Assembly (NCBI GenBank): GCA_024400495.1 | Contig: JAKSMR010000028.1 | Span: 1-33,848 of the forward strand | Origin: Bacteroidales bacterium | Lineage (GTDB): Bacteria; Bacteroidota; Bacteroidia; Bacteroidales; P3 | Direction of reading: 5' to 3' | Length of the DNA stretch: 33,848 bases | Part shown: piece by piece, positions 18,215 to 26,372 of the stretch | Position numbering within the stretch: the first letter of the stretch is position 1 | Layout of the letters: each line of letters begins with the position of its first letter | The notes under the pieces: model-generated | What the model was told of the DNA's origin: nothing | Databases searched by the model: none | Seen by the model: only the letters and a program-made list of their open reading frames with translations | Translations under genes and position numbers: made by a program

Positions 18215-19000
18215 TAATAATGACTATAAGTTGAAAAAAAAATTTGGCTGTTTCAATTATTTTTAGTAAAAAATTTGCCGTTTTTCACCCTCTCTTTTTT
18301 CTCTTTTTTACAACATGCTGAAAAATACACTTTTATTGGCTTTTTAACATTTGGGGCGGCTAATATAAGAAATTATTCTGAAATAGCACAAACTTTTTTC
18401 AAAAAAAATCAACAATTGTGCGTTTATTAACCGAAAATTTGTAAGTGTTTGATGTATAGAACGGTGGCTTGTTTGTTAATTTGTAAATTGTTGATAGTAA
18501 GCTTGTTGTTGTAACTTGTTGATATTGAAATGTGTTGAAAAATGGTGCTTTTTGTAGTGCGCTGAAAATCAAATTTTCGGCCGAAAAAAGTTGTAGTTTT
18601 CAACAATCGGGGAATAACTTTTTTTGAACATGTTGATAAAATTCTGTTGGTAACTGAAATTTTTTTTCAAAAAGTATATTCTCCTTTCGTATGGAGGAGA
18701 GGTCTGTTTGTCCTATTCCAAGGTCTCGATAACGTCGCCCAAGGAAGCCGGTAGCGTCGCAGTAGCCATAGATCAATTCCGAATCAATTCCGTACCAATT
18801 CCGAATCAATTCCGTACTTTTGGGGTGATTGCCGGGGGAGAAGGTATATGTTGCCCACCTTTTGGCCTGGCGGATGGGGAGAAAAGAGGCCTTTTTTTGC
18901 GTTCTGTTTAATCGGCTGATTGTGCGTCTCTTGTGCCGGTGTTGGAAAATTGTTGATAAAATATATATAAATTGTTTCCGTTATATAAAATAATTTGTGT
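18215..19000. other. Candidate chromosomal replication origin (oriC)
   Basis: An AT-rich gene-free stretch between divergent dnaA and serC. It holds seven close relatives of the DnaA box (TGTTGATAA-type, one base from E. coli TGTGGATAA): minus strand at 18406-18414 and 18597-18605; plus strand at 18489-18497, 18517-18525, 18533-18541, 18631-18639 and 18951-18959. Long A/T runs (18220-18420) could be the unwinding element. An 11-bp tandem array lies at 18771-18814. Position beside dnaA and gene divergence support an origin; it is not proven by sequence. No ORF here is convincing. Confidence 0.65.
18771..18814. repeat. Four tandem 11-bp repeats in the candidate oriC
   Basis: Units GATCAATTCCG, AATCAATTCCG, TACCAATTCCG and AATCAATTCCG follow each other without gaps. 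The shared CAATTCCG core is the reverse complement of CGGAATTG in the array near gyrB (9849-9903), with the same 11-bp period. Confidence 0.9.
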
Positions 19001-19008
19001 ACCTTTGC
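19000..19008 (+). promoter_or_regulatory. -7 promoter element for serC
   Basis: TACCTTTGC matches TAnnTTTGC, leaving a leader of about 60 AT-rich bases before the serC ATG. Confidence 0.7.
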
Positions 19009-19075
19009 TAAAGATTTCTGAAATGAAATTATTTGGTAATTAATTAATAATAAATAAATTAAACACAAAACTAAA

Positions 19076-20179
19076 ATGAAAAAAGCCTATAACTTCAATG
19101 CAGGTCCTTGCCCTCTGCCCAAGGAAGCTGTTGAATCCACCATCGCTGCTATCCGCGATTTCGACAACACCGGTATCGGTCTTATGGAAATCTCTCACCG
19201 CACCCCCGGTTGGGAGCGCACCATGGAAGAAACCCGTCAGCTCTGGCGCGATCTTCTGAACATCCCCGAAGGTTACGAAGTACTTTTCCTCGGTGGTGGT
19301 GCTAGCACCCTCTTCCTCGATATCCCCGCTAACTTCCTCAACAAGAAGGCTGCTTATCTCCAGACCGGCGTTTGGGCTAAGAAGGCTGGCAAAGAGGCTA
19401 AACTCTTCGGCCCCGTTGACATCGTTGCTTCTTCCGAAGACAAGACCTACAGCTACATCCCCAAGGGCTACACCATCCCTACCGATGCTGACTATTTCCA
19501 CATCACTACCAACAACACCATCTATGGTACCGAGATCAAGTACGACATGGACTGCCCCATCAAGCTCATCGCTGATATGTCCTCCGATATCATGAGCCGT
19601 CCCGTCGACGTTACCAAGTATGCTTGCATCTATGGTGGCGCTCAGAAGAACGTAGGCCCTGCCGGCGTTACCTTCGTTATCGTTAAGAAAGAGCTCCTCG
19701 GCCAGATCACCGACCGTCAGTACATGAACCCCCTGCCCACTATGGTAGACTTCCGTACCCACGCTGCTGAAGAGAAGAAGAACATCTCCATGTTCAACAC
19801 TCCTCCCGTACTCCCCATCTTCGTTATGCACGAAACCCTCAAGTGGGTTAAGGACACCATCGGCGGCCTTGAGAACATGAACAAGATCAACACCGAGAAG
19901 TCCAACCTTCTTTATGAGGAAATCGACCGCAACAGCATGTTCCGCGGTACCGCAGAGAAGGAAGACCGTTCCATCATGAACCATTGCTTCGTAATGGCTG
20001 AAGGTCGCGAGAACCTCCAGGACGCTTTCATGGCATTCGCTAAAGAACGCGGTATGGTAGGTATCAAGGGTCACCGCTCCGTTGGTGGCTTCCGCGCCAG
20101 CCTCTACAACGCTGTTACCAAAGAGGACGTTGAAGCTCTCGTACAGTGCATGCAGGACTTCGAAAAAGCTAACAAATAA
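19076..20179 (+). CDS. serC: Phosphoserine aminotransferase
   Basis: A 367-aa PLP enzyme converting 3-phosphohydroxypyruvate plus glutamate to phosphoserine (and the analogous vitamin B6 intermediate). It begins [11 protein letters not shown]. Also present are [34 protein letters not shown], the PLP lysine K191 in [12 protein letters not shown], and the phosphate-binding [14 protein letters not shown] near the C-terminus. Length is normal. Codon use is strongly selective (mostly ACC, GTT, GCT, AAG, CTC), suggesting high expression. serA follows 113 bases downstream, so serine synthesis from 3-phosphoglycerate is encoded together. Confidence 0.96.
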   Translation: MKKAYNFNAGPCPLPKEAVESTIAAIRDFDNTGIGLMEISHRTPGWERTMEETRQLWRDLLNIPEGYEVLFLGGGASTLFLDIPANFLNKKAAYLQTGVWAKKAGKEAKLFGPVDIVASSEDKTYSYIPKGYTIPTDADYFHITTNNTIYGTEIKYDMDCPIKLIADMSSDIMSRPVDVTKYACIYGGAQKNVGPAGVTFVIVKKELLGQITDRQYMNPLPTMVDFRTHAAEEKKNISMFNTPPVLPIFVMHETLKWVKDTIGGLENMNKINTEKSNLLYEEIDRNSMFRGTAEKEDRSIMNHCFVMAEGRENLQDAFMAFAKERGMVGIKGHRSVGGFRASLYNAVTKEDVEALVQCMQDFEKANK

Positions 20180-20200
20180 TTAGTTTTTCAGTTTTGAATT

Positions 20201-20234
20201 TTGGGTTTGCGGCAAATATCTGCCACGAACCCAA
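20201..20234 (+). terminator. Hairpin between serC and serA (weak terminator or attenuator)
   Basis: TTGGGTT/AACCCAA with an inner GGCA/TGCC forms an interrupted stem. The following sequence is not a clean U-tract, so partial read-through into serA is plausible. Short A-rich CCTAAAA repeats (about 20264-20286) precede the serA ATG. Confidence 0.45.
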
Positions 20235-20292
20235 AGTTCCTTTAATTCAGCTCCGGCTTAAAAAACCTAAAACCTAAAACTTAAAACTACAA

Positions 20293-21213
20293 ATGAAAGT
20301 ACTTGTAGCTACCGAAAAACCCTTCGCAAAAGTTGCTGTTGACGGCATCCGCGAAGTTGTTGAGAAGAACGGCCACACCCTCGCTCTCCTCGAGAAATAT
20401 ACCGACGTAAACGATTTCTACGCAGCTGTTGCTGACGCAGATGCTCTCATCGTTCGTTCCGACAAAGTTACCAAGGAAGTTATCGCTCACGCCAACAACC
20501 TCAAGATCGTTGTTCGCGCAGGTGCCGGTTTCGACAACCTCGACCTCGCTGCTTGCACCGAGAAGGGTATCGTTGCCATGAACACTCCCGGTCAGAACTC
20601 CAACGCTGTTGCTGAGCTCGTAATGGGTATGCTCGTATACGCAGTTCGTAACTTCTACAACGGCAAGTCCGGCTCCGAACTCATGGGCAAGAAACTTGGT
20701 CTCCTCGCTTACGGTAACGTAGGCCGCAACGTAGCTCGCATCGCTAAGGGCTTCGGCATGGATGTTTACGCATTCGACGCTTTCCTTACCGCTGAACAGA
20801 TCGAGGCTGACGGCGTAGCTCACGCTGTTGCTAACCAGGCTGCTCTCTTCGAGACCTGCGACGTTGTTTCCCTCCACATCCCCGCAACCGCAGAAACCAA
20901 GAACAGCATCAACTACGACCTCGTTGGCAAGATGCCTAAGGGTGGTATCCTCGTCAACACCGCTCGTAAAGAGGTTATCGATGAGGCTAGCCTCCTCAAA
21001 CTCATGGGCGAACGCACCGATATCCGTTACATCACCGATATCATGCCCGACGCTGACGCAGAGTTCAAGGCATTCGAAGGCCGCTACTTCGCTACTCCCA
21101 AAAAGATGGGTGCTCAGACCGAAGAGGCTAACATCAACGCTGGTATCGCTGCTGCAAACCAGATCAGCAATTTCTTTGCTACCGGTTGCACCAAATTCCA
21201 GCTCAACAAATAA
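20293..21213 (+). CDS. serA: D-3-phosphoglycerate dehydrogenase, short Bacteroidota type
   Basis: A 306-aa NAD-dependent enzyme for the first step of serine synthesis. It keeps the substrate-site block VVRAGAGFDNLDL, NTPGQNSNAVAEL, and R225 in LVNTARKEV. The Rossmann loop reads LLAYGNVGRNVA, with A139 in place of the first glycine of GxGxxG. Where most family members have the catalytic histidine (TPHIGASTEEA), this one has TPKKMGAQTEEA, with K270/K271. No C-terminal regulatory ACT domain is present. From memory, this lysine variant and the short form characterise the Bacteroidota/Entamoeba-type enzyme, so it is probably functional. Codon use matches serC. A terminator follows. Confidence 0.92.
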   Translation: MKVLVATEKPFAKVAVDGIREVVEKNGHTLALLEKYTDVNDFYAAVADADALIVRSDKVTKEVIAHANNLKIVVRAGAGFDNLDLAACTEKGIVAMNTPGQNSNAVAELVMGMLVYAVRNFYNGKSGSELMGKKLGLLAYGNVGRNVARIAKGFGMDVYAFDAFLTAEQIEADGVAHAVANQAALFETCDVVSLHIPATAETKNSINYDLVGKMPKGGILVNTARKEVIDEASLLKLMGERTDIRYITDIMPDADAEFKAFEGRYFATPKKMGAQTEEANINAGIAAANQISNFFATGCTKFQLNK

Positions 21214-21237
21214 TAATGTAACATATACATTATATAG

Positions 21238-21262
21238 GCAAGGGAGGCGTCGCTTCCCTTGC
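21238..21262 (+). terminator. Terminator after serA
   Basis: GCAAGGGAGGC pairs with GCTTCCCTTGC (one G-T wobble) around a GTC loop, followed by TTCTTTTG. Confidence 0.85.
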
Positions 21263-21284
21263 TTCTTTTGTGAACAGAACACCA

Positions 21285-22283
21285 ATGAAAATCTTTGTCT
21301 TCAACCCCGAGCATGACTTGTGCCTGGCTAACAGCGCACCTAGCTATATGCCACCCCAGAGTGCCCTTCGGTTTGCAGAAGACTGTTGCGACATTATGCA
21401 GTTTCTTGGTGACGCAGATGATGTATGCGTGCCGGCAAGCAGGGTGGGAGAGGCTTGTAGGGAGCATCCAGAGGCAGAAGCCATCGTCCCCTGGGGCTGG
21501 AACAATGTTCTCGTCTCACAAATGAAAAAACAAGGAGTCCCCGATCGTTATTTCCCTATATTGGCGCGGATGGATTGGATTCCTTATTGCTCGGACAGAA
21601 AACACACCAGCCTTTATGCTTCGGTTCCACGCCTCTTCATAGAGACCTATTGTAGCGAAGAACCCGCGTTGCTCCACTCGTTGCAAGAATGCCAGCGATA
21701 TGTTGAGGATAATGGGTCTGTGGTGTTCAAAAACCCGCTCTCCGGAAGTGGAAGAGGCATACGTCCCGTTGATGTCGTTCTCTCGGATAAAGATCGGGAG
21801 TGGATTGAAAAAATCCTCAAGCAACGTCGTTATCTCACAGCGGAGCCTCGCTATGAGGTGGTGGCTGACTTCGCAGCCCTTTTTTCTATCGATGACGAAG
21901 TCCGTCTCGAAGGCTATTCCCTCTTCGATACCAAAGGGTTCGTTTATCAAGGGAATCTTCTTGTTCCCGACACCCTTATCCTTGAGACCCTTGGAAGATA
22001 TATTCCTGTTGACGTGATAGTTAGGGCTGTGGATAATGTTGCGTTCCTGTTGGGCAACAAGTTCCATCCTCTCCTACAAGGGAAAGTTGGTGTCGATATG
22101 TTTGTCTTCGTACGTCCCGATGGCTCATATGGACTTAGTCCCATGGTAGAGCTCAACTGCCGCTATACGATGGGGTTTGTTGCTCACGAGCTGTTGCGGA
22201 AGCATCCCGAACTGCAAGGGAAACGTTTCCAGATACACACCCCTGGAGCAGAAAGATCGCACTATTCTTATAGCATTTCGTAG
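21285..22283 (+). CDS. Conserved hypothetical protein with ATP-grasp-like motifs
   Basis: A 332-aa protein; an in-frame GTG lies 15 bases upstream, but ATG at 21285 gives the conserved-looking start MKIFVFNPEHDLCLAN. Two features suggest an ATP-grasp fold: VVFKNPLSGSGRGIRPVD around residue 150, like the nucleotide-binding loop, and MVELNCRYTMGF near residue 290, with the ExNxR pattern that binds Mg-ATP. The enzyme would ligate a carboxylate to an amine or similar nucleophile; the substrate is unknown. It sits between the serA terminator and mntP, 6 bases before the latter, so these two are probably one unit. I know no established name for this family. Confidence 0.72.
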   Translation: MKIFVFNPEHDLCLANSAPSYMPPQSALRFAEDCCDIMQFLGDADDVCVPASRVGEACREHPEAEAIVPWGWNNVLVSQMKKQGVPDRYFPILARMDWIPYCSDRKHTSLYASVPRLFIETYCSEEPALLHSLQECQRYVEDNGSVVFKNPLSGSGRGIRPVDVVLSDKDREWIEKILKQRRYLTAEPRYEVVADFAALFSIDDEVRLEGYSLFDTKGFVYQGNLLVPDTLILETLGRYIPVDVIVRAVDNVAFLLGNKFHPLLQGKVGVDMFVFVRPDGSYGLSPMVELNCRYTMGFVAHELLRKHPELQGKRFQIHTPGAERSHYSYSIS

Positions 22284-22289
22284 AAAGAT

Positions 22290-22853
22290 ATGTACCTGAT
22301 TGAATCATTCCTCTTGGCTTTGGCACTTTGTGTTGATAGTCTTGTTGTCTCCACGACGAGCGCCTTCAAAACTAAGCTCTCCTATCGTAGAGGCCTCCTC
22401 CTTGCCGTCACCTTCGGTCTCTTCCAGGGTGGTTTCCCGTTGATAGGCGCGCTTATCGGTAATGTCTGTGTGGCGTTCATCTCATCTATCGACCATTGGG
22501 TCGCCTTCGGTCTGCTTCTCCTTGTGGGAGGAAAGATGATCGTTGACGCATTGAAAGGGGAAGAGGATGAAAATGCGCTGGATCTGAGCCGGTTCTGGGT
22601 GATTTGCACGCTTGCCGTCGCAACCTCTATCGACGCCTTCGTCGTAGGGATTGGGTTCGGTCTTGATAGCACCATCGGCCAATCGGTAGGCACATGTGTG
22701 ATAATCGGTCTGGTGACCTTCATTGTCGCTATGGCCGGCGTCTTTCTGGGCAAACGGAATATCCCTGTTCCTGAGAAGTGGGCGACCATCATAGCCGGTC
22801 TGGTTCTCATTGGTCTTGGAACGAAGACGTTGTTAGAACATCTCTTCTTCTGA
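22290..22853 (+). CDS. mntP: Manganese efflux pump MntP
   Basis: A 187-aa inner-membrane protein with six predicted helices, built as two related halves. The characteristic acidic residues are in LALCVDSLVVS (D16) and VATSIDAFVVGIGFGLD. It ends with a glycine-rich helix (IIAGLVLIGLGTKTLLEH). MntP exports Mn(II) and protects against manganese excess. No yybP-ykoY riboswitch is possible in the 6-base gap upstream; expression would come from the preceding gene's promoter. Confidence 0.93.
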   Translation: MYLIESFLLALALCVDSLVVSTTSAFKTKLSYRRGLLLAVTFGLFQGGFPLIGALIGNVCVAFISSIDHWVAFGLLLLVGGKMIVDALKGEEDENALDLSRFWVICTLAVATSIDAFVVGIGFGLDSTIGQSVGTCVIIGLVTFIVAMAGVFLGKRNIPVPEKWATIIAGLVLIGLGTKTLLEHLFF

Positions 22854-22903
22854 TTCCTTGACTGAGAGATAAAGTGATCGTGCCAAGATTGGCGATAAAA
22901 AAG

Positions 22904-22930
22904 AAGAGGCCTCCGATAGGGAGACCTCTT
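22904..22930. terminator. Bidirectional terminator between mntP and the lipoprotein gene
   Basis: AAGAGGCCTCC pairs with GGAGACCTCTT (one mismatch) and is flanked by AAAAAAGA on the left and TTGTGTT on the right; the two genes converge here. Confidence 0.8.
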
Positions 22931-22956
22931 GTGTTATCTGATCGCAAAGAATCTTG

Positions 22957-23634
22957 TTATTCTTCGGTAATCATGTTGGCGATGATGTTTTGGATGTCCA
23001 TACGACGGCAGTTGAAGTTACCGTTGATGGTCATGCTCTTGAAGTAGTCGTCGAGGTTAGTGGTGAGCCACTGTACAGCGGTGAGGTTCTGAACTTCCTC
23101 GAGTTTGGTCTTGGTAACATAGTACATCTTAACATTGTTGAAGTTACCTTTCATGGTCTGGCCGAAGTTAGCCCACTCGGTAATCTGAGCGGAGCCGCCA
23201 GTGGAAAGATACCAGGAGGTGTCGCTTTCAGCAATAACCAGGAGATTGGTCTCGGAAGCTTTGGTGATGATGTTAGCACCGATGAAGGAGGTCATGAGCT
23301 GCTGGTTTACAGCGGGGAAGGTGTAGGTGGCAGCTACGGTGTCGGTGAAGTTCACACCGAAGTAGGGGTAGGTGAGTTCGTCAACTTTGGTGAGGTCGAG
23401 ATTTGCGCCGATGATGATGGTGCAAGCAATGTTGTTCTCGTTAATTGCGTTGGCAACAGCAGAGCTGAACTTGATCTGGTCGTTGGTCTGGTGGCTGGTG
23501 CCGGCATCGGCGGAAGCAACGGTAAGTTCTGCGTTACCGGTTACAACGCTGAGGATTTGGGAGAGGTCTCCTTCCTCGCATGCGGTGAATGCAAGGGCGC
23601 ATACAGTGCAAAGAGCTACTAATACTTTTTTCAT
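22957..23634 (-). CDS. Predicted lipoprotein of unknown function
   Basis: A 225-aa protein with a clear lipoprotein signal (MKKVLVALCTVCALAFTAC; C19 lipidated). Residues 20-110 are Thr/Ala/Asn-rich. The second half has a likely folded domain with WYLSTGG, EWANFGQTMKGNF, VQWLTTNLDDYFKS and a C-terminal RRMDIQNIIANMITEE helix. I recognise no family. The gene is monocistronic: its own -7 element lies about 70 bases upstream, and the terminator shared with mntP is behind it. Codon use resembles the highly expressed serC-serA genes, hinting at an abundant envelope lipoprotein. Confidence 0.85.
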   Translation of the reverse strand: MKKVLVALCTVCALAFTACEEGDLSQILSVVTGNAELTVASADAGTSHQTNDQIKFSSAVANAINENNIACTIIIGANLDLTKVDELTYPYFGVNFTDTVAATYTFPAVNQQLMTSFIGANIITKASETNLLVIAESDTSWYLSTGGSAQITEWANFGQTMKGNFNNVKMYYVTKTKLEEVQNLTAVQWLTTNLDDYFKSMTINGNFNCRRMDIQNIIANMITEE

Positions 23635-23704
23635 AAGGTTTTTTTTTGTTTGTTTCTGCTATAGCAGGTTTATTAATTTATAAATTTTTCATTAGAAATA
23701 AAAT

Positions 23705-23713
23705 GCAAAAATA
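23705..23713 (-). promoter_or_regulatory. -7 promoter element for the lipoprotein gene
   Basis: GCAAAAATA on plus reads TATTTTTGC on minus, matching TAnnTTTGC. A small CTGCTATAGCAG palindrome (about 23656-23667) lies in the leader. Confidence 0.65.
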
Positions 23714-23761
23714 CACAAAAATATTTAATCGGTGGATAGCAAGCGTGTATTTAACATTTTT

Positions 23762-24529
23762 TTAGATTATTCCGAGTGATTTCAGAGCATTAAAAATACC
23801 TTCGTCATCGACGTCTGTGGTCACATAGTCTGCGTGTCTTTTCACCTCGTCGGCAGCATTCCCCATTGCTACGCCGATCTTAGCGAAATCGAGCATCTCG
23901 ATATCGTTTCCTCCATCACCGAAAGCGATTGTTTCGTCTTGTTTGATGCCGAAGTGGTCGAGGATTTTCTGCATACCCACCGCTTTGCTGATGCCGTTTG
24001 GAATAAGATCGCTGAATGCAGGGTGCCAGCGGGGCATAGCGCATCCCGGGAGCATCTCAAGCGTCTCTTTATCTTTGTCGGGGGACTGCATTACGATAAA
24101 CTGGTTGATCTTCTTGTCCATCAGTTCGTCCATAGTCCAGATGGGTGGCAGCTCGAAGTCGAGCTGGGCCCTCAAGGCAGCGAGGGCAGGATCTCCCTGA
24201 TTCAGACAGATGGCGTCGGGCATAAAGGCGAAGGTGGTGATCTTGTTCTCGTATGCGTAGCGTATCCAACGCTTGGCGTCTTCTTCGGGAATGGGGGAGG
24301 AGTGGAGTATTGTCTCTCCAACAAACACGTGTCCGCCGTTCATTGTGATGAAGCCGTCGAAAGAGACCGGCATCTTTGGGATGATCTGTTGGGGGCGGCC
24401 GGTGGAGATGAAAGTCCGTATGCCTTGTTTGTGCAGCTCGTCAAAAGCTTTGATTGTGCCTTCCGACACTTTGTGGGTCTTGAAGCTGACGAGTGTGCCG
24501 TCGATATCGAAGAAAGCAGCGCGTATCAT
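23762..24529 (-). CDS. Cof-type HAD-IIB phosphatase
   Basis: A 255-aa haloacid dehalogenase-superfamily hydrolase. Motif I is FFDIDGTL with nucleophile D8 and D10. Motif II is FISTGRPQ. The large cap between residues about 85 and 185 is of the C2 (IIB) type. Motif III lysine is in GISKAVGMQ and motif IV is FGDGGNDIEML. Members dephosphorylate sugar phosphates, nucleotides or cofactors such as FMN and PLP; the substrate is not decidable. It is the last gene of the rdgB-led minus-strand cluster, 51 bases behind the transporter gene, which fits a nucleotide or sugar-phosphate role. Confidence 0.9.
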   Translation of the reverse strand: MIRAAFFDIDGTLVSFKTHKVSEGTIKAFDELHKQGIRTFISTGRPQQIIPKMPVSFDGFITMNGGHVFVGETILHSSPIPEEDAKRWIRYAYENKITTFAFMPDAICLNQGDPALAALRAQLDFELPPIWTMDELMDKKINQFIVMQSPDKDKETLEMLPGCAMPRWHPAFSDLIPNGISKAVGMQKILDHFGIKQDETIAFGDGGNDIEMLDFAKIGVAMGNAADEVKRHADYVTTDVDDEGIFNALKSLGII

Positions 24530-24580
24530 AAGGTCTTGGTGTCTTTATTGTTAGGGGGTTGTCGGTTTGTTGTCGTTCTC

Positions 24581-25492
24581 TCAAGTCTCCGGCTCGTGGT
24601 TCTTGTCGTGCACGTACATCTGGTAGCTGTTGAAGAAGTTCTGCCATACGGAGTAGAGGGCAGGGGCTACGGCGCTCATGGGGGAGAGGTATTCGATAGC
24701 CATCCATATCCCGAACGAGGTGTTCTTCTGTCCTAGCACCTGTCCTCCGGCGATCTTCTCTCCGTGGCGTTCGCCGAGATGTTTGCCGACCGAGAAGAGG
24801 ATAGCGCACAGCACAGCCGATATGATGGTGATGATAGCCACCAGCTCCCATTGTGGATCAGGGGCGGTGATGACATCATCGTAGGTCTTTCCGAGGATGA
24901 TGGTGAGCGTCGTGGCCCATACGTAGAGCGAATAGCCTTTGATCTTCACGATGGCGGCGTTGAGTTGAGGCATACAGAACTGGGTGAACATGGCCGCAAA
25001 GAACGGGAATACGATCTGAGGTGAGATGCGGCAGAGGATCTTCCAGAACGACTGGAAATAGGTCAGCTCCTGTTGTCCGGTGCCGATAAGGGAGAAAAGG
25101 GCGGGAGCCAGGATAGCGATGTAGAGGTTGTCGATGATGGTGAAAGCCGTAACGGTCTCTCTGCTAGCTCCTAGCGCGCACGAGACCACTACCACAGAGG
25201 CGGCTACGGGTGTGAGGCAGCACACCAGCACGCTGTCGCAGATCACCTCGCTCAACCCTATCAGCTTCAGTATGCCAAAGAAGCCTACTGTGAGGATGGT
25301 TTGCGCAACGATCAGGCAGACGATGAGTCGGGAGATGCGCATCTTCTTCACATCGATGGCGGTATAAGCCATAAACAGCATGGTGAACACCAGATAGGGG
25401 GCAAGAAAATATACCGCTCCGCAGTATTGGTGCAGCAGCACCGCCAGCAGCATGGCAATAGGGAGGATGATGCTTCGGATGTGGTTTTTCAT
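24581..25492 (-). CDS. Putative transporter, bile acid:sodium symporter (BASS)-like
   Basis: A 303-aa membrane protein with about nine or ten hydrophobic segments. Helices 4 and 9 regions contain VCCLTPVAASVVVVSCALG and LGQKNTSFGIWMAIEYLSP, which resemble the crossover-helix motifs of BASS/SBF-type transporters. Such proteins couple sodium import to uptake of organic anions such as bile acids, pantoate or keto acids. Substrate is unknown. It lies between punA and a HAD phosphatase gene, 51 bases from each, so a metabolite related to nucleoside breakdown is a guess only. Confidence 0.65.
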   Translation of the reverse strand: MKNHIRSIILPIAMLLAVLLHQYCGAVYFLAPYLVFTMLFMAYTAIDVKKMRISRLIVCLIVAQTILTVGFFGILKLIGLSEVICDSVLVCCLTPVAASVVVVSCALGASRETVTAFTIIDNLYIAILAPALFSLIGTGQQELTYFQSFWKILCRISPQIVFPFFAAMFTQFCMPQLNAAIVKIKGYSLYVWATTLTIILGKTYDDVITAPDPQWELVAIITIISAVLCAILFSVGKHLGERHGEKIAGGQVLGQKNTSFGIWMAIEYLSPMSAVAPALYSVWQNFFNSYQMYVHDKNHEPET

Positions 25493-25543
25493 CTAAGGAG
25501 TGAGGGCAGTGGGGGGGTAGCGTTGTGTCGGGTGGGAAGATTC

Positions 25544-26368
25544 TTATAGTTTGTTGACAATCCGGGTGAAGAGTTCCGTCATAGTGTCGGCGGCCTTGTC
25601 GGCAGCAACCACCACATCGTTGCCGTCGTTGAGGCAGTCCTCTCCGAGGTCTTTGGCGCAGTTGGTGATCACGCTCATACCGAAGATCTCCAGGCCGCTA
25701 TGGCGTGCTACGATCACTTCGGGGACGGTGCTCATGCCCACGGCGTCGGCGCCCATCATGCGGAACATCTTGTATTCGGCGCGTGTCTCATAGGAGGGTC
25801 CGGTGCCTGCCACATATACCCCTTCCCGAAGGCCGACCTTCATCGTGTCGGCCACCTCGTGAGCCATTCTTCTTATGCGGGAGCTGTACATGGTCGTCAT
25901 ATCGGGGAAACGGGGCCCCATCTCTTCGATATTCTTTCCGATGAGGGGGTTGGGCATGAAGTTGATATGGTCGGTGATGATCATCAGGTCGCCCACTTTG
26001 AAGTCGGGGTTCATTCCTCCTGCGGCGTTGGAGACAAAGAGGGTCTTGACTCCCAGTCGGGCCATCACTCTCACGGGGAAGGTGACTTCCTGCATGGTGT
26101 ATCCTTCGTAGTAGTGGAATCGGCCCTGCATAGCCATAATCATTTTGCTTCCCAGCTTGCCAACAATCAGGTTGCCTTTGTGTCCGGTAGCTGTAGAGGT
26201 CTTGAAGTGAGGGATCTCTTTATAGGGGATGATGATGGGGTTCTCGATCCTGTCGGCCAGTTTGCCGAGTCCGCTGCCCAGCGTGATGGCGATTTCGGGT
26301 ACTTCGTTGATGCGTGATTTGATGTATTGTGCAGCCTCGTCGAAGCGGTCTATTCTTTCGTCGGTCAT
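25544..26368 (-). CDS. punA: Purine-nucleoside phosphorylase (trimeric type)
   Basis: A 274-aa enzyme that splits guanosine/inosine with phosphate to base and ribose-1-phosphate. Signatures: ITLGSGLGKLAD (phosphate loop), TGHKGNLIVG with the phosphate-binding histidine, MQGRFHYYEGY, VSNAAGGMNPDFKVGDLMIITDHIN, GTGPSYETRAEYKM, GADAVGMSTVPEVIVARHSG and the base-binding VITNCAKDLGE. Length is typical of the trimeric class. It follows the BFN gene by 4 bases, hence co-transcribed with rdgB. Confidence 0.95.
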   Translation of the reverse strand: MTDERIDRFDEAAQYIKSRINEVPEIAITLGSGLGKLADRIENPIIIPYKEIPHFKTSTATGHKGNLIVGKLGSKMIMAMQGRFHYYEGYTMQEVTFPVRVMARLGVKTLFVSNAAGGMNPDFKVGDLMIITDHINFMPNPLIGKNIEEMGPRFPDMTTMYSSRIRRMAHEVADTMKVGLREGVYVAGTGPSYETRAEYKMFRMMGADAVGMSTVPEVIVARHSGLEIFGMSVITNCAKDLGEDCLNDGNDVVVAADKAADTMTELFTRIVNKL

Positions 26369-26372
26369 GATG

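Noticed and set aside
18600-19068. Two small minus-strand ORFs (69 and 94 aa) in the candidate origin
   Set aside because: They read through the 11-bp repeats and AT-rich DNA, have no family resemblance and no promoter.
20264-20288. Riboswitch or leader peptide before serA
   Set aside because: Only A-rich CCTAAAA repeats and one interrupted hairpin are present; no known aptamer core or short peptide gene was seen.
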